Source: Pedobacter ureilyticus
GTDB taxonomy: Bacteria; Bacteroidota; Bacteroidia; Sphingobacteriales; Sphingobacteriaceae
Reading direction: 5' to 3'
DNA: 64,000 nt
Assembly: GCF_005925345.1 (NCBI RefSeq)
Contig: NZ_SSHJ01000019.1
Span: forward strand, 1 to 64,000
Shown here in pieces: positions 52,960 through 62,195 of the stretch. How positions within the stretch are numbered: position 1 is the first letter of the stretch; each line of letters begins with the position of its first letter. Under the pieces are notes generated by a model. The model was not told the origin of the DNA. It saw only the letters and a program-made list of their open reading frames with translations, and made no database searches. Both the position numbers and the translations under genes were made by a program.

Positions 52960-54486
52960 CTATTGTTTAAAAAACTGAAAATTATCTACACTGCTGTAAA
53001 CATTATTTCCTCTAGTATACATTCCAATTACGCATTGTCCGTTGGTTACATTGATATTTTGGATACTCAGTTTAGTCCAAATAGATCCCGGAGTGATGTC
53101 TACTTTCATTTGCGTACTGCCAAAATCACGAGCAAAAAGGTAATTCTCTAACAAACCGGTACCACTTCTTACCCAAGCTTGTAAAGTATAATTTCCATTG
53201 GTAAGCCCTGTAATGGTTTGATTGGTCTCTACATTAAAACCACTGCTTTTAAAATGCGTTAATCGGTAGGCACCTGTATGCGGGTTAGTTTCTAAATAGT
53301 TAGCATCTGGGTTACTACCTAAAGTTTGCCATTGCACAGGCGAAGTGGCAGCAGTTTCATCTACCTCAAAGCCGGGATTTTTAACTAAAGAAAAACCATC
53401 TAAACCAACAGTTGGACGTTTGGTTGTAGCATCGAACGTACTTTTGTTTATCGGCGGACGATGATAATACTGAGGCTCCCAATAATAAACTCCCAAACCT
53501 TTGTTATTTGGCAGATCATGTACACCCTGCAATAGCCTAAAAATCATCTCTCTTGTTCGCTTAGGATCGTTTTGATAATAGCCACACTCTACCACCATCA
53601 CTTCTTTGCCGTAAGAGGCAACAAGAGCTTCTAAATTATCCAAGCTATCTTCAATGTTTTGATCATAAGTTTCCAATACTGGATATACAGAAATTCCCAC
53701 CATATCAAAAGTAGCGCCGTTCGCAATTAAACCATCTAAAATCTCCGTACAAACATCATTATCATAACCCTTAGAAAATTGCACCATCACTTTAATGGAA
53801 CTATCTACTAACTTTGTTGCGTCGTAACCCGCTTTAAACAGTTGTGCATAATTTACCATATTTCCTGCAACTCGGGTATCACCCATGGGCCAAAGCATCC
53901 CGTAGTCTGTTTCGTTACCTACTTGTACATATTTGGGAGTAATACCAACCGCTTTCAAAGCATTTAAGCAATCAGTTGTATGTGTTGCTACCGCAGTTTT
54001 CATTTGCGTTAAATTATAACTGGCCCAAGCAGCAGGAATATTTTGTTGTTTAAAATCGGCCCAACTATCGCTATAATGAAATGACAACAGAATGGAAAGC
54101 CCATGAGCGTTTGCCCTCAGCGCTTTTGCAACGACATCAGCGATGCCACTATAATAAGACGGGCCAGCTGGATTAACCCAAACACGAAGCCTAATGCTAT
54201 TCAAACCACGTTCTTTCATTATCAGAAATAAATCTTGCTGATCGGTAGTGTTAAAGAAAAATCGGTTTGAGTTCTCCATCCAAGTTACATGGCTAATATC
54301 GGCGCCTTTTAGAAACTCAAAATTGTTTACCGACCGAACGGCTAATGTTTGTGGCGCATTAGGTTTCTGAGCTTCATTTTCTGGCGTAATTACCTCTTCA
54401 GCGGCTTTCCTTTTACAAGAAACTAAGCCAAGCCCTAGAAAAATCAGGGCAATACAAGTCCTGATGATGTTGTTTTTACAAATCAC
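52960..54486 (-). CDS. GH53 endo-beta-1,4-galactanase, lipoprotein, with C-terminal binding module
   Basis: A 508-residue enzyme. The N terminus ends in LIFLGLGLVSCKRKA, a lipoprotein signal, so it is probably surface or periplasm-anchored. The GH53 barrel (about 52-365) starts FLKGADISHVTWMENSNRFF and has the acid/base Glu near residue 192 (QVGNETDYGMLWP) and the nucleophile Glu near 300 (VVECGYYQND). The C-terminal 140 residues form a jelly-roll module (NPGFEVDETAAT ... VDNFQFFKQ). The family cuts beta-1,4-galactan, a side chain of rhamnogalacturonan I. It is one of the final genes of the PUL. Confidence 0.87.
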   Translation of the reverse strand: MICKNNIIRTCIALIFLGLGLVSCKRKAAEEVITPENEAQKPNAPQTLAVRSVNNFEFLKGADISHVTWMENSNRFFFNTTDQQDLFLIMKERGLNSIRLRVWVNPAGPSYYSGIADVVAKALRANAHGLSILLSFHYSDSWADFKQQNIPAAWASYNLTQMKTAVATHTTDCLNALKAVGITPKYVQVGNETDYGMLWPMGDTRVAGNMVNYAQLFKAGYDATKLVDSSIKVMVQFSKGYDNDVCTEILDGLIANGATFDMVGISVYPVLETYDQNIEDSLDNLEALVASYGKEVMVVECGYYQNDPKRTREMIFRLLQGVHDLPNNKGLGVYYWEPQYYHRPPINKSTFDATTKRPTVGLDGFSLVKNPGFEVDETAATSPVQWQTLGSNPDANYLETNPHTGAYRLTHFKSSGFNVETNQTITGLTNGNYTLQAWVRSGTGLLENYLFARDFGSTQMKVDITPGSIWTKLSIQNINVTNGQCVIGMYTRGNNVYSSVDNFQFFKQ

Positions 54487-54511
54487 GTGAATGGTTCCTT
54501 TCTTTTTTGTT

Positions 54512-56446
54512 TTACCAGTTATCGGTTCTAAAAGGCGCTACCGGTAGGCCGTTTAGGTTATATAAGTTACTTCCTTCGGGATTATTGGCCCAGGCATAAC
54601 GCACCGCTACTGGCTGCGTTACCTTGTCGCTCCATACTTCTACCTTTCCGTTTTTAATGATGGCCTTAGCCCAATAGAATTTCTGATCAGTCCCAGCTAT
54701 AGCAAATTGCTTTAATTCTCCATTTCTGGCTTGCAGACCCTTATTTAAGTTTTTAAAAGAAATAATGATCTTGTTACCATCAATACTCATTTTGTCGAAT
54801 TGCGTAACCGGTTCTTCAGCATTTTTATCTTTATACGCCACCTTAAAGGCGCTTAATGCCAATCGGTAGCCTACATCTTTTTTGTTCAAAGGATGAATAT
54901 CGTTAGTTTCGCCAATATCGATAGCTAAAGCCAAACCTGCGTTAGGAACGGTGTTAGCCACAAACTGCTGAGCCTCTCTTAACTTTGGCCAACCGGCGTC
55001 CTGAGGTTCTATGGGTGGCGCCATATAATTGGCCAATTGCACAATTAGAAAAGGAAAATCTCCCTGACCCCAGAGTGTACGCCAATCTTTAATCATTGCG
55101 GGTAACAAAGTTTTATATTCTTCTGGTTTACCCGTGTTGGCTTCGCCCTGGTACCAAGCCGCTCCTTTAATGATATAGCCTGCAATTGGCTGTAATTTGC
55201 TGTAATATTGAATACCGGGCAGATAATCTAAACGAACAAAGGTATTTACAGGCATAGCCGTCATCGCACGACCAACTCGGTACAGCCATTCACCAGCGAG
55301 ATTGATTTCTTTATCCTCGTTTATCAAGCGGTATTGCTTTCCGGCAATAATTCCACCTTTGCCTTCCTTATCTATTACTCGAACTACAATGGTATTCTCT
55401 CCTGCTTTCAATAAACCTTCCGGGATTTCGTAACGACGAGCCAAATATCTGTTATTTTTAGTGCCAATAAATTTGCCATTTACATAAGTCGAATCGATAT
55501 CATCAATTAAACCAAGCTCTAAAAAAACTGGCTTCTTAAGCATATCGGCTGGCACATTTACTTGTTTACGTAGCCAAACTACGCCATCAACTTCCAAGCC
55601 CTGATCTTCCCAAACGCCAGGTACTTTCAAGGTTTTCCAATCAGAAATGTCAACGTCCGACTTGGACCAAATGGGACTTCTATCCTTTAAACCTTTATCG
55701 TTTATGTTCATTTCGGCGAACCAATCATCGTTAGTTTTCTTATCCTTTGCCAATACACTTTTCGCATAAGATTCATCTTTATAAGGCGCTGCTTTTTTTA
55801 GATAATGAGGATAGCTTTTCAGTGCTTCATCGCTCATCCAGGCCTCTGCTGGCGAACCCGCAAAACTAGAATGGATAATCCCGATGGGCACATTATATTT
55901 TTGATACAGTTCTAGGGCAAAGAAATACCCCACCGCACTAAAGCCTAATACGTTTTGAGGATTAGCGCTTTTCCAACTTCCATCTAGCACATCTTTACGG
56001 ATAGCATAACTCGATGAGCTTTTAACCGAGAACTCTCGGATTTGATTATTGGTTGAGTTGGCTACTTCTGTTTTGTATAATTCTTTAGATTTAGACAGTA
56101 AGAACTCCATATTCGACTGACCAGAACACAACCAAACATCGCCTAAAAGGATATCTTTTAAAACTATCGTATTTTTCCCAGAGATGGTCATTTGGTAAGG
56201 GCCACCTACTTTCATTGGTGCTAATGTAACTTCCCATCTTTGGTTCTCGCCGCAAGTGGTCTTTAAGGTTTGTCCGTTAAATTCAATTCGAATTTCCTCT
56301 TCAGGTGATGCCCACCCCCAAAGCTTCACTTTTTGGTCGCGTTGCAAAATCATGCCATTACTAATGAGTTTTGGCAAGGTTACTTCTGCTTTTGCTGAAA
56401 TAAGAGCAGAACTTAAAAAAATTAACAACCAGAATTTCTTTTTCAT
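54512..56446 (-). CDS. Sialate O-acetylesterase-like carbohydrate esterase
   Basis: A 644-residue exported esterase. After a signal peptide (FWLLIFLSSALISAKA) the SGNH-like catalytic domain has LCSGQSNMEFLLSKS (nucleophile Ser near 113), AAWYQGEANTG and DIHPLNKKDVG (Asp-x-His). Between them lies an inserted beta-galactosidase-type jelly-roll region (about 275-400; VFLELGLIDDIDSTYVNGKF). The layout matches SIAE-like enzymes that deacetylate plant or bacterial polysaccharides rather than sialic acids. The start at 56446 leaves 2 bp to the lyase gene; 56455 would overlap it. Confidence 0.85.
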   Translation of the reverse strand: MKKKFWLLIFLSSALISAKAEVTLPKLISNGMILQRDQKVKLWGWASPEEEIRIEFNGQTLKTTCGENQRWEVTLAPMKVGGPYQMTISGKNTIVLKDILLGDVWLCSGQSNMEFLLSKSKELYKTEVANSTNNQIREFSVKSSSSYAIRKDVLDGSWKSANPQNVLGFSAVGYFFALELYQKYNVPIGIIHSSFAGSPAEAWMSDEALKSYPHYLKKAAPYKDESYAKSVLAKDKKTNDDWFAEMNINDKGLKDRSPIWSKSDVDISDWKTLKVPGVWEDQGLEVDGVVWLRKQVNVPADMLKKPVFLELGLIDDIDSTYVNGKFIGTKNNRYLARRYEIPEGLLKAGENTIVVRVIDKEGKGGIIAGKQYRLINEDKEINLAGEWLYRVGRAMTAMPVNTFVRLDYLPGIQYYSKLQPIAGYIIKGAAWYQGEANTGKPEEYKTLLPAMIKDWRTLWGQGDFPFLIVQLANYMAPPIEPQDAGWPKLREAQQFVANTVPNAGLALAIDIGETNDIHPLNKKDVGYRLALSAFKVAYKDKNAEEPVTQFDKMSIDGNKIIISFKNLNKGLQARNGELKQFAIAGTDQKFYWAKAIIKNGKVEVWSDKVTQPVAVRYAWANNPEGSNLYNLNGLPVAPFRTDNW

Positions 56447-56448
56447 TT

Positions 56449-58311
56449 TTACCAATTTGACAGTGATTTTAATTTCGCTTTGTCTACTATTTTTCCATTG
56501 GCATTTACAAATACGACATTGAAAGATTTCTTGGTATTGGCAGGCAACTTCAACTCGAAACCGAGCAAAGTAGTTCCAGGGTTTGGCGCATCATAACTCT
56601 GCGGCGGATCGGTACTCCACGTTTGCAGCTTCACTTCTTCCAAACCTTCTACGTAAAATTTCAACTGTTTACCTTTGCTAGTTAAAGTGGCTTCCTTAGC
56701 TTTTAAGTTTTCTACTTTAGCTGGTGTGAGCATTGCCCATCTTACCACCGCTTCTTTATTTCCGGTGCTAATTTCGTCTCTTACCGTAACGTATGTTTTA
56801 TCGATAATGGCAATTCCACGTTGTGCTTGTCGCAAATCGGGTTGAAATACAGAAGAAAGATCGAAAACTGCGCTGGTGTTATTTACTTCATTAGACTTTG
56901 AAACCAATTTCGCATTGCCTGTCATGTTGTGCAGTTTTCCATTCACTGTTAAAGTGTTATGCGAATAGTTGTTTAAGCGGAAAACCTGCCAACGTTGTGA
57001 TTTTTGGCTCATGTCCCAAATGCTTAACCCTGCAGATTCTAGGGAATTATATTGCTGCATGCCTAGTTCCGAAGCCCATCTCACGCCATCCATGTCGAGC
57101 ACAAAAGAGCCTGCATCCATGTGTGCGTGCCCTACCGAAGCGGTACCGCCTTTAAAGCCTACGTAAATATCTTTACCTTTCTCCCAACCACTTCTGAGTA
57201 TAGCAATTTCATTTTCAGACCTACCGAACCATAAATTAGTTCTTGGTGCAATCATTTCATCTAACTTTACCCCTTTCCCCCAAATCATGGCAGCAGGCAA
57301 CAAACGGTTAGTTTTTACATTGTATTTCGAAGTTTGCAGGTATTCTTTTTCAATAGATAGTAATGAGTTATCTTTCAGTTTATCTGCAAACCAAAACATT
57401 GCGGGTTGTAAACCTTCATTACCACCAGCATCACCATAGTTAAAAGGTGTACCCGATGTACCGATTAGGTTTTGATAGAATGATGCTGTTTGTAAAAAGC
57501 CTGGTTCTTTGGCTAGACCGAAATCGGTGCCGAATATCTTCTCCAAAGCACTGATAAAAAACAGGTTGAAAGACGTTCCATATGCCCAATAACTGTAGCC
57601 TTCCACGTAATTTCCTTCTGGACCATAAGCCGCCATGGGTAATTTGATACTTTGGATTGCCTTTTCTATGATCTGCGTAGCTACTGCAGGCTGCTGCTCG
57701 AAAACAGCTAACGCACCAAAGGTAATTCCTGTATTACATACTTGGTTCCAGTTATTTTTACCTCGTTGCCATCCGTTATGTTTCGGATTTAAAGCTGGCG
57801 TTAAACCTTTATCGATGATCGCTTTACTAATGATGTCTTTCGAACTTTGAGATAATCTTGGGTACAACCAATCGTAACCAATAGCCACTGCCAAAGTCAT
57901 TTCAGCAACATCCAAAAAATGATCTGGGTTCCAATCTTCGAACTTGGATACCGCTAGCAACTCTTCTTCACACTTTTTAAAATATTCTTCCCGTCCAGTC
58001 ATCCGCCATGCATAGGAGAGAAAAAATACCCTACGCAAAGCTTCTCTGGAGGTCTGCAACAAACGCCTACCTATCATTTTTCTTTCGATAGTTGGCAACT
58101 GGATAATAGCCGTACACTCTTGGATGACGGCATAATTTACATCGGCCCAAGCTTTGTCATTCTTGATTTCGCTTTTGATCCTACTTTCTTCGTTCGCCAA
58201 TAACAACAATCTTGGATGCTCCTTAACTTTAGCAACATCTATTTGTTGTTGCGCAAAAGTTAAAATAGTAGTGAAAACTGCTACGATAAGGGTTAAAATT
58301 CTCATGTTCAT
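56449..58311 (-). CDS. Heparinase II/III-type polysaccharide lyase-like protein
   Basis: A 620-residue exported protein. A signal peptide (LIVAVFTTILTFAQ) is followed by an alpha/alpha toroid (about 30-365; GYDWLYPRLSQSSKDIIS, NNWNQVCNTGITFGA). A heparinase II/III-like beta-sandwich then begins HAHMDAGSFVLDMDGVRWAS and continues with YSHNTLTVNGK. The pattern fits PL families that cleave uronate-containing polysaccharides by beta-elimination; catalytic residues are probably a Tyr and His, but I cannot assign the family number. The neighbouring GH88 would act on its unsaturated products. The exact start (58311 or 58305) is uncertain. Confidence 0.8.
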   Translation of the reverse strand: MNMRILTLIVAVFTTILTFAQQQIDVAKVKEHPRLLLLANEESRIKSEIKNDKAWADVNYAVIQECTAIIQLPTIERKMIGRRLLQTSREALRRVFFLSYAWRMTGREEYFKKCEEELLAVSKFEDWNPDHFLDVAEMTLAVAIGYDWLYPRLSQSSKDIISKAIIDKGLTPALNPKHNGWQRGKNNWNQVCNTGITFGALAVFEQQPAVATQIIEKAIQSIKLPMAAYGPEGNYVEGYSYWAYGTSFNLFFISALEKIFGTDFGLAKEPGFLQTASFYQNLIGTSGTPFNYGDAGGNEGLQPAMFWFADKLKDNSLLSIEKEYLQTSKYNVKTNRLLPAAMIWGKGVKLDEMIAPRTNLWFGRSENEIAILRSGWEKGKDIYVGFKGGTASVGHAHMDAGSFVLDMDGVRWASELGMQQYNSLESAGLSIWDMSQKSQRWQVFRLNNYSHNTLTVNGKLHNMTGNAKLVSKSNEVNNTSAVFDLSSVFQPDLRQAQRGIAIIDKTYVTVRDEISTGNKEAVVRWAMLTPAKVENLKAKEATLTSKGKQLKFYVEGLEEVKLQTWSTDPPQSYDAPNPGTTLLGFELKLPANTKKSFNVVFVNANGKIVDKAKLKSLSNW

Positions 58312-58317
58312 TTAACT

Positions 58318-59568
58318 TTAAGCTCCTGTCAATATCTTTTTATATCTGTTTAATGCTTCCAAATAATAGTAATCGGCATATACCAAAGGCACATCTATTT
58401 CTACGCCATGGGCGATGCTTCCTACGCTATGTCTCAATAAAAAACCGCCGTTGGTTCCGTATTTGGCAAAATAGGCTGAACCGCTTAAGCTTTTCAAAAT
58501 TTTCACACCTGCGTCTCTATATTTTTTTGCATCTACACCTTTAAAGGTACTCAATTCTAGTAAAGCCGATGCAGTAACCGCTGCTGCAGAGGCATCGCGA
58601 TAGTTGGTTGGCATTTCTTTCGCTTTTGACCGAACCGATGGATTGTAACCATTCTGATTGGCGTTGAAATCCCAGTAAGCCACGTAATCTGAGGGTAAAT
58701 CTTTGTTGTTTATATAGTAATCGGCCATTTTGGTAGCCACATTTAAGTAACGTGGATCTTGCGTTTCGCGGTAAGTCATGGTAAAGCCGTAAATACCCCA
58801 CGATTGTCCCCTCGCCCAAGTCGAATTATTGGCATAACCTTGTGCCGTTTCTCTAGAAAGCACTTTTCCCGTCTGACTGTCGTAACACACCACATGGTAA
58901 GAACTAAAATCATCTCTTATTTGATGCTTCATCGTATTTTCTGCGTGACTTAAAGCAATCTTTTTATAGCGATCATCACCCGTAACTTTCGAAGCAAAGA
59001 ACAACAGTTCCAAGTTCATCATGTTATCGATAATCACTGGAAAATCGTAGCGGCCTTTGCCATCCCAAGAACCGAACCTATCCCAAGATTTAATCACGCC
59101 TGTTTTTTCGCTAAAGCGGGTACTGAGGGATTTTGCGGATTGCACTAGAATATCCTTATACTTTTCGTTTTTGGTTAATCGATAAGCATTGCCATAACTG
59201 CAATAGACCATGAAACCTAAATCGTGATGTTCGGTAAAGTTCTTTAGGGGCTCTAGTTTTTCAGTCCATTTGATGGCTTCATTTTTCAAGGCAGTGTTAC
59301 CTGTACCTTCATAGCCATACCATAAACTACCCGCAAAAAAACCTGAAGTCCATTCGTACATATTGGTAAAAACCACTTTACCTTTTGGATCTGTAGTGCG
59401 TGGATACAAACTATCAATCTGGTTAGCGGTATCCAATAATTTGGTCAGCTGTTTCTCGGAAGCCGAAAAGTTTTGGTTCACGAATGAAATTTCATTAGGA
59501 TCGGCTACAAAGGCCAGCAAAAGGCTGATGCTTAAAAAGAGTATCGGCAGGATTACTTTAGGTTTCAT
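58318..59568 (-). CDS. GH88 unsaturated glucuronyl/galacturonyl hydrolase
   Basis: A 416-residue exported enzyme with a hydrophobic N terminus (LPILFLSISLLLAFVADP). The (alpha/alpha)6 barrel has the two catalytic Asp motifs of GH88: EHHDLGFMVYCSYGNAYRLT and VIIDNMMNLELLFFASKVTG, with TSGFFAGSLWYGYE and WARGQSWGIYGF lining the site. GH88 removes the 4,5-unsaturated uronic acid left by polysaccharide lyases. It lies next to the lyase gene (6 bp) and shows that the PUL substrate contains uronic acid. Confidence 0.93.
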   Translation of the reverse strand: MKPKVILPILFLSISLLLAFVADPNEISFVNQNFSASEKQLTKLLDTANQIDSLYPRTTDPKGKVVFTNMYEWTSGFFAGSLWYGYEGTGNTALKNEAIKWTEKLEPLKNFTEHHDLGFMVYCSYGNAYRLTKNEKYKDILVQSAKSLSTRFSEKTGVIKSWDRFGSWDGKGRYDFPVIIDNMMNLELLFFASKVTGDDRYKKIALSHAENTMKHQIRDDFSSYHVVCYDSQTGKVLSRETAQGYANNSTWARGQSWGIYGFTMTYRETQDPRYLNVATKMADYYINNKDLPSDYVAYWDFNANQNGYNPSVRSKAKEMPTNYRDASAAAVTASALLELSTFKGVDAKKYRDAGVKILKSLSGSAYFAKYGTNGGFLLRHSVGSIAHGVEIDVPLVYADYYYLEALNRYKKILTGA

Positions 59569-59578
59569 GTTTATTTAA

Positions 59579-60547
59579 TTAATTGATCACTTTTATTTTT
59601 ACTTCTTTTACCAATGATTTGGCATTACCATAGCTAGAATTCGTAGCCAAAAAGCTCACCGTAAAAGTTCCAGTTTTGTTGTAGATGAATTGGTATTCTC
59701 TCAACCTATCATCATTATAGGCCTTAATCCCTTTTCCTTCATCTGGTGTTATCGAAGTAAGGTCTAAGGCTCGGGTAATTGCCCAGTCGTTGCTGGCCAA
59801 AGTGCTGTTGTAACCAATACTAATTCGGTTATCACTTGCGGCATTCCTAAAATCCCAAATGCGATTGGTAGTGCCTCCACCTGTTGCCAAATAAGGATCT
59901 TCGTTAGCACGAGCGTTAAAGTCAAAGGCCGTCCAACCTGCATTACCTGTATTTACGATATCGTATGCAGTACCATCGGCCTCGTTAGCTACGCGAAAAT
60001 TTCTAATCTGATAGCGAGGAAAATCAGTGTTTACCGGTCTATCGTATTTAAAAGCTATATATAACGGCTTGTCAGCATAAGCAGTTAAATCTATTTTGGG
60101 AGAGAGCTGTGTGGTAGGTGTGGTTGGTAAGTTTGCTTGATCGGTTACCTCCACCCAAGTAGCTTTGGCGATGTTTTCGGCATCCTGAACCCTATCTTTT
60201 GTAAAACCAACAAAATCTGACGACAACAGTACATGTAAAAAACCGGGTGGCATATTTCCATTCTCCATTTGCGTATTGAACTGCACAAACGGCAATCCTT
60301 GGATGCTGGTTCTATCTCGATGCTGGTACATCATTCCAGGTTCTCCCGAATAGAAGGTAACCATATCGGCCACGCCACTTAAATTAAACTTTATGCTAGT
60401 ACCCACTTTAAAAACCGGAACGCCATCTTCTATCTCCGCTGCATTTTCTGTATCAACAATTACATCAAATTCTGGGTTAGATAGGTTATCTTTTTTACAT
60501 GATGCCAATGCTAAAATTGCCCATATAGCTATTAAAAATTTCTTCAT
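59579..60547 (-). CDS. DUF5017 surface lipoprotein of the PUL
   Basis: A 322-residue lipoprotein with signal IAIWAILALASCKKD. Residues about 25-165 match the DUF5017 pattern (VDMVTFYSGEPG-like VADMVTFYSGEPG, then HRDRTSIQGLPFVQFNTQME), and a following domain runs to YNDDRLREYQFIYNKTGTFT. Such proteins sit beside SusD and probably bind polysaccharide at the cell surface as SusE/F equivalents. It follows SusD by 11 bp in the same operon. Confidence 0.82.
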   Translation of the reverse strand: MKKFLIAIWAILALASCKKDNLSNPEFDVIVDTENAAEIEDGVPVFKVGTSIKFNLSGVADMVTFYSGEPGMMYQHRDRTSIQGLPFVQFNTQMENGNMPPGFLHVLLSSDFVGFTKDRVQDAENIAKATWVEVTDQANLPTTPTTQLSPKIDLTAYADKPLYIAFKYDRPVNTDFPRYQIRNFRVANEADGTAYDIVNTGNAGWTAFDFNARANEDPYLATGGGTTNRIWDFRNAASDNRISIGYNSTLASNDWAITRALDLTSITPDEGKGIKAYNDDRLREYQFIYNKTGTFTVSFLATNSSYGNAKSLVKEVKIKVIN

Positions 60548-60558
60548 GACTTATCTGT

Positions 60559-62187
60559 TTACCAAAATTTATTCTGTTTAATTTTATTGTTAAGGTTAAG
60601 TTCCTTCTGCGGGATTGGGAACAACCTGTATTTCTCCGTCATTTTACTAGCAATTGCGGCCATAGTTGTACGCTGCTGAGCACTGGCGGTTCTTCCGTTT
60701 CCGGTATTAGCAGAAAGGAATGGTTCTGCGGCTGCCTGTTGCATTGCAGTTTCAAAAATCCCCCATCTAATTAAGTCATGCTTTCTAATTCCTTCGAAAC
60801 ATAATTCCCTTGCTCTTTCATCCCTAATGGCTTGGCGCAAATCATCTTGTCCAATAATCGCAATTACGCCGGTGCTGGTAGTAGTAGCATAAGGTCTTAC
60901 TCCTGCACGTGTTCTTACTTCATTAATTGCTTCCAAGGCAATATCACTAGCTCCGTTAATTTCATTTTCGGCTTCGGCAATCATCAACAGCACGTCTGAG
61001 TATCTGATGATTGGAAAGTTGGTTTCGTTGTTGTTCTTCACTTTTGGACGTAAAGTTTCTTCTTCCCTGCGCCATTTAGCCGCACAGCGATCTGCAACAG
61101 CTGTAAAAGTAGTTAGCTTTTGGTTGTACGGCTGCCCATTAGTAACATTGTACCTATGCGGTGCAATACTACGGTATTTCCTCTTGTCGGTTTCCTCAAA
61201 TAAATCCCAAAGTTTTAGCCTAACACGAATGTAGCCGTAAGAATAACCTAAGGCATCAGATTCATCGTAACAGATGATCCCATTGGTTACGCCTATCCAA
61301 CTGTATTTATCGCTTTTTCCAGGATCTGTTGTAGGGTTACCTGTAAAATCCGCCTCCCACATGCTTTCGCGATATTGCGTATCGAAAAGATTTTTAGAAT
61401 GGTTGGTAAAGATTTCATCGTAGTTTGGATTGAGCTTGTGCAAACCGCTATCTTTTACTTTGCTGGCCCAAAAAAGAGCCTTTTCATAAGCGCCCACCAC
61501 TTTTAAAGGCTCGCCTGCCATTTTTAAATAGATACGAGCCAAAATTGCTTGGGCCACCGTAACGCTCACTCGGCTGCTGTGGTTGTAAACAGAAGCTGCT
61601 TCCAAGTTATTGTTATTAATGATTTCTTCCATTTCGGTTACCACCAGCTGCAATACATCTCTAGCACTAGTTTGCTGGATATTCACATCGGTAACGGTTT
61701 GGTTCGATTGTAAGCGCACTGGAATATCGCCCCACAAATCGGTCAGCAAATAATGGTAGTAAGCACGCAGAAACTTGATTTCGCCAACGTACTTTGCCCT
61801 TGCCTCTTCATCCATTTCTGCTTTATCAATATTCTCTAGCAATACATTTGCACGCTCAATACCTTCGTACAACCGTTGCCACATCATCATAATTTGTGGC
61901 TGTGCGGAAGTATAATTCCAGCTAGCTAACCTGTCTATAATATTCACTTCCGATTGGTTCCAGTAGCCTAAATCGTCCATAGCGCCATCAACCACCATGT
62001 GCCGCCCATAGGTAAATTCGCTACCTAAAGTTACGTAAACACCTGCTAGGGCGCTTTTTACTTCGGCCTCGCTTCGGAAATAATTATCTGGAGATAGAAA
62101 ATCTTTTGGTGTGGTTTCTAAAAATTTTTTACAAGAACTGCCCATTAACAGCACAAAAACTAAACTTAATCCTATTTTATTTCTCAT
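60559..62187 (-). CDS. SusD/RagB-family nutrient-binding outer-membrane lipoprotein
   Basis: A 542-residue surface lipoprotein (VLLMGSSCKKFLETTPKD) of the SusD/RagB family. The N-terminal half (about 40-260) holds the TPR-like helices (LRAYYHYLLTDLWGDIPVRL). The C-terminal part has FPIIRYSDVLLMIAEAENEI, AINEVRTRAGV and the ending ELCFEGIRKHDLIRWG. Together with the SusC channel it forms the starch-utilisation-like importer that captures oligosaccharides. The SusC gene lies 8 bp upstream. Confidence 0.93.
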   Translation of the reverse strand: MRNKIGLSLVFVLLMGSSCKKFLETTPKDFLSPDNYFRSEAEVKSALAGVYVTLGSEFTYGRHMVVDGAMDDLGYWNQSEVNIIDRLASWNYTSAQPQIMMMWQRLYEGIERANVLLENIDKAEMDEEARAKYVGEIKFLRAYYHYLLTDLWGDIPVRLQSNQTVTDVNIQQTSARDVLQLVVTEMEEIINNNNLEAASVYNHSSRVSVTVAQAILARIYLKMAGEPLKVVGAYEKALFWASKVKDSGLHKLNPNYDEIFTNHSKNLFDTQYRESMWEADFTGNPTTDPGKSDKYSWIGVTNGIICYDESDALGYSYGYIRVRLKLWDLFEETDKRKYRSIAPHRYNVTNGQPYNQKLTTFTAVADRCAAKWRREEETLRPKVKNNNETNFPIIRYSDVLLMIAEAENEINGASDIALEAINEVRTRAGVRPYATTTSTGVIAIIGQDDLRQAIRDERARELCFEGIRKHDLIRWGIFETAMQQAAAEPFLSANTGNGRTASAQQRTTMAAIASKMTEKYRLFPIPQKELNLNNKIKQNKFW

Positions 62188-62195
62188 GTTCGATG

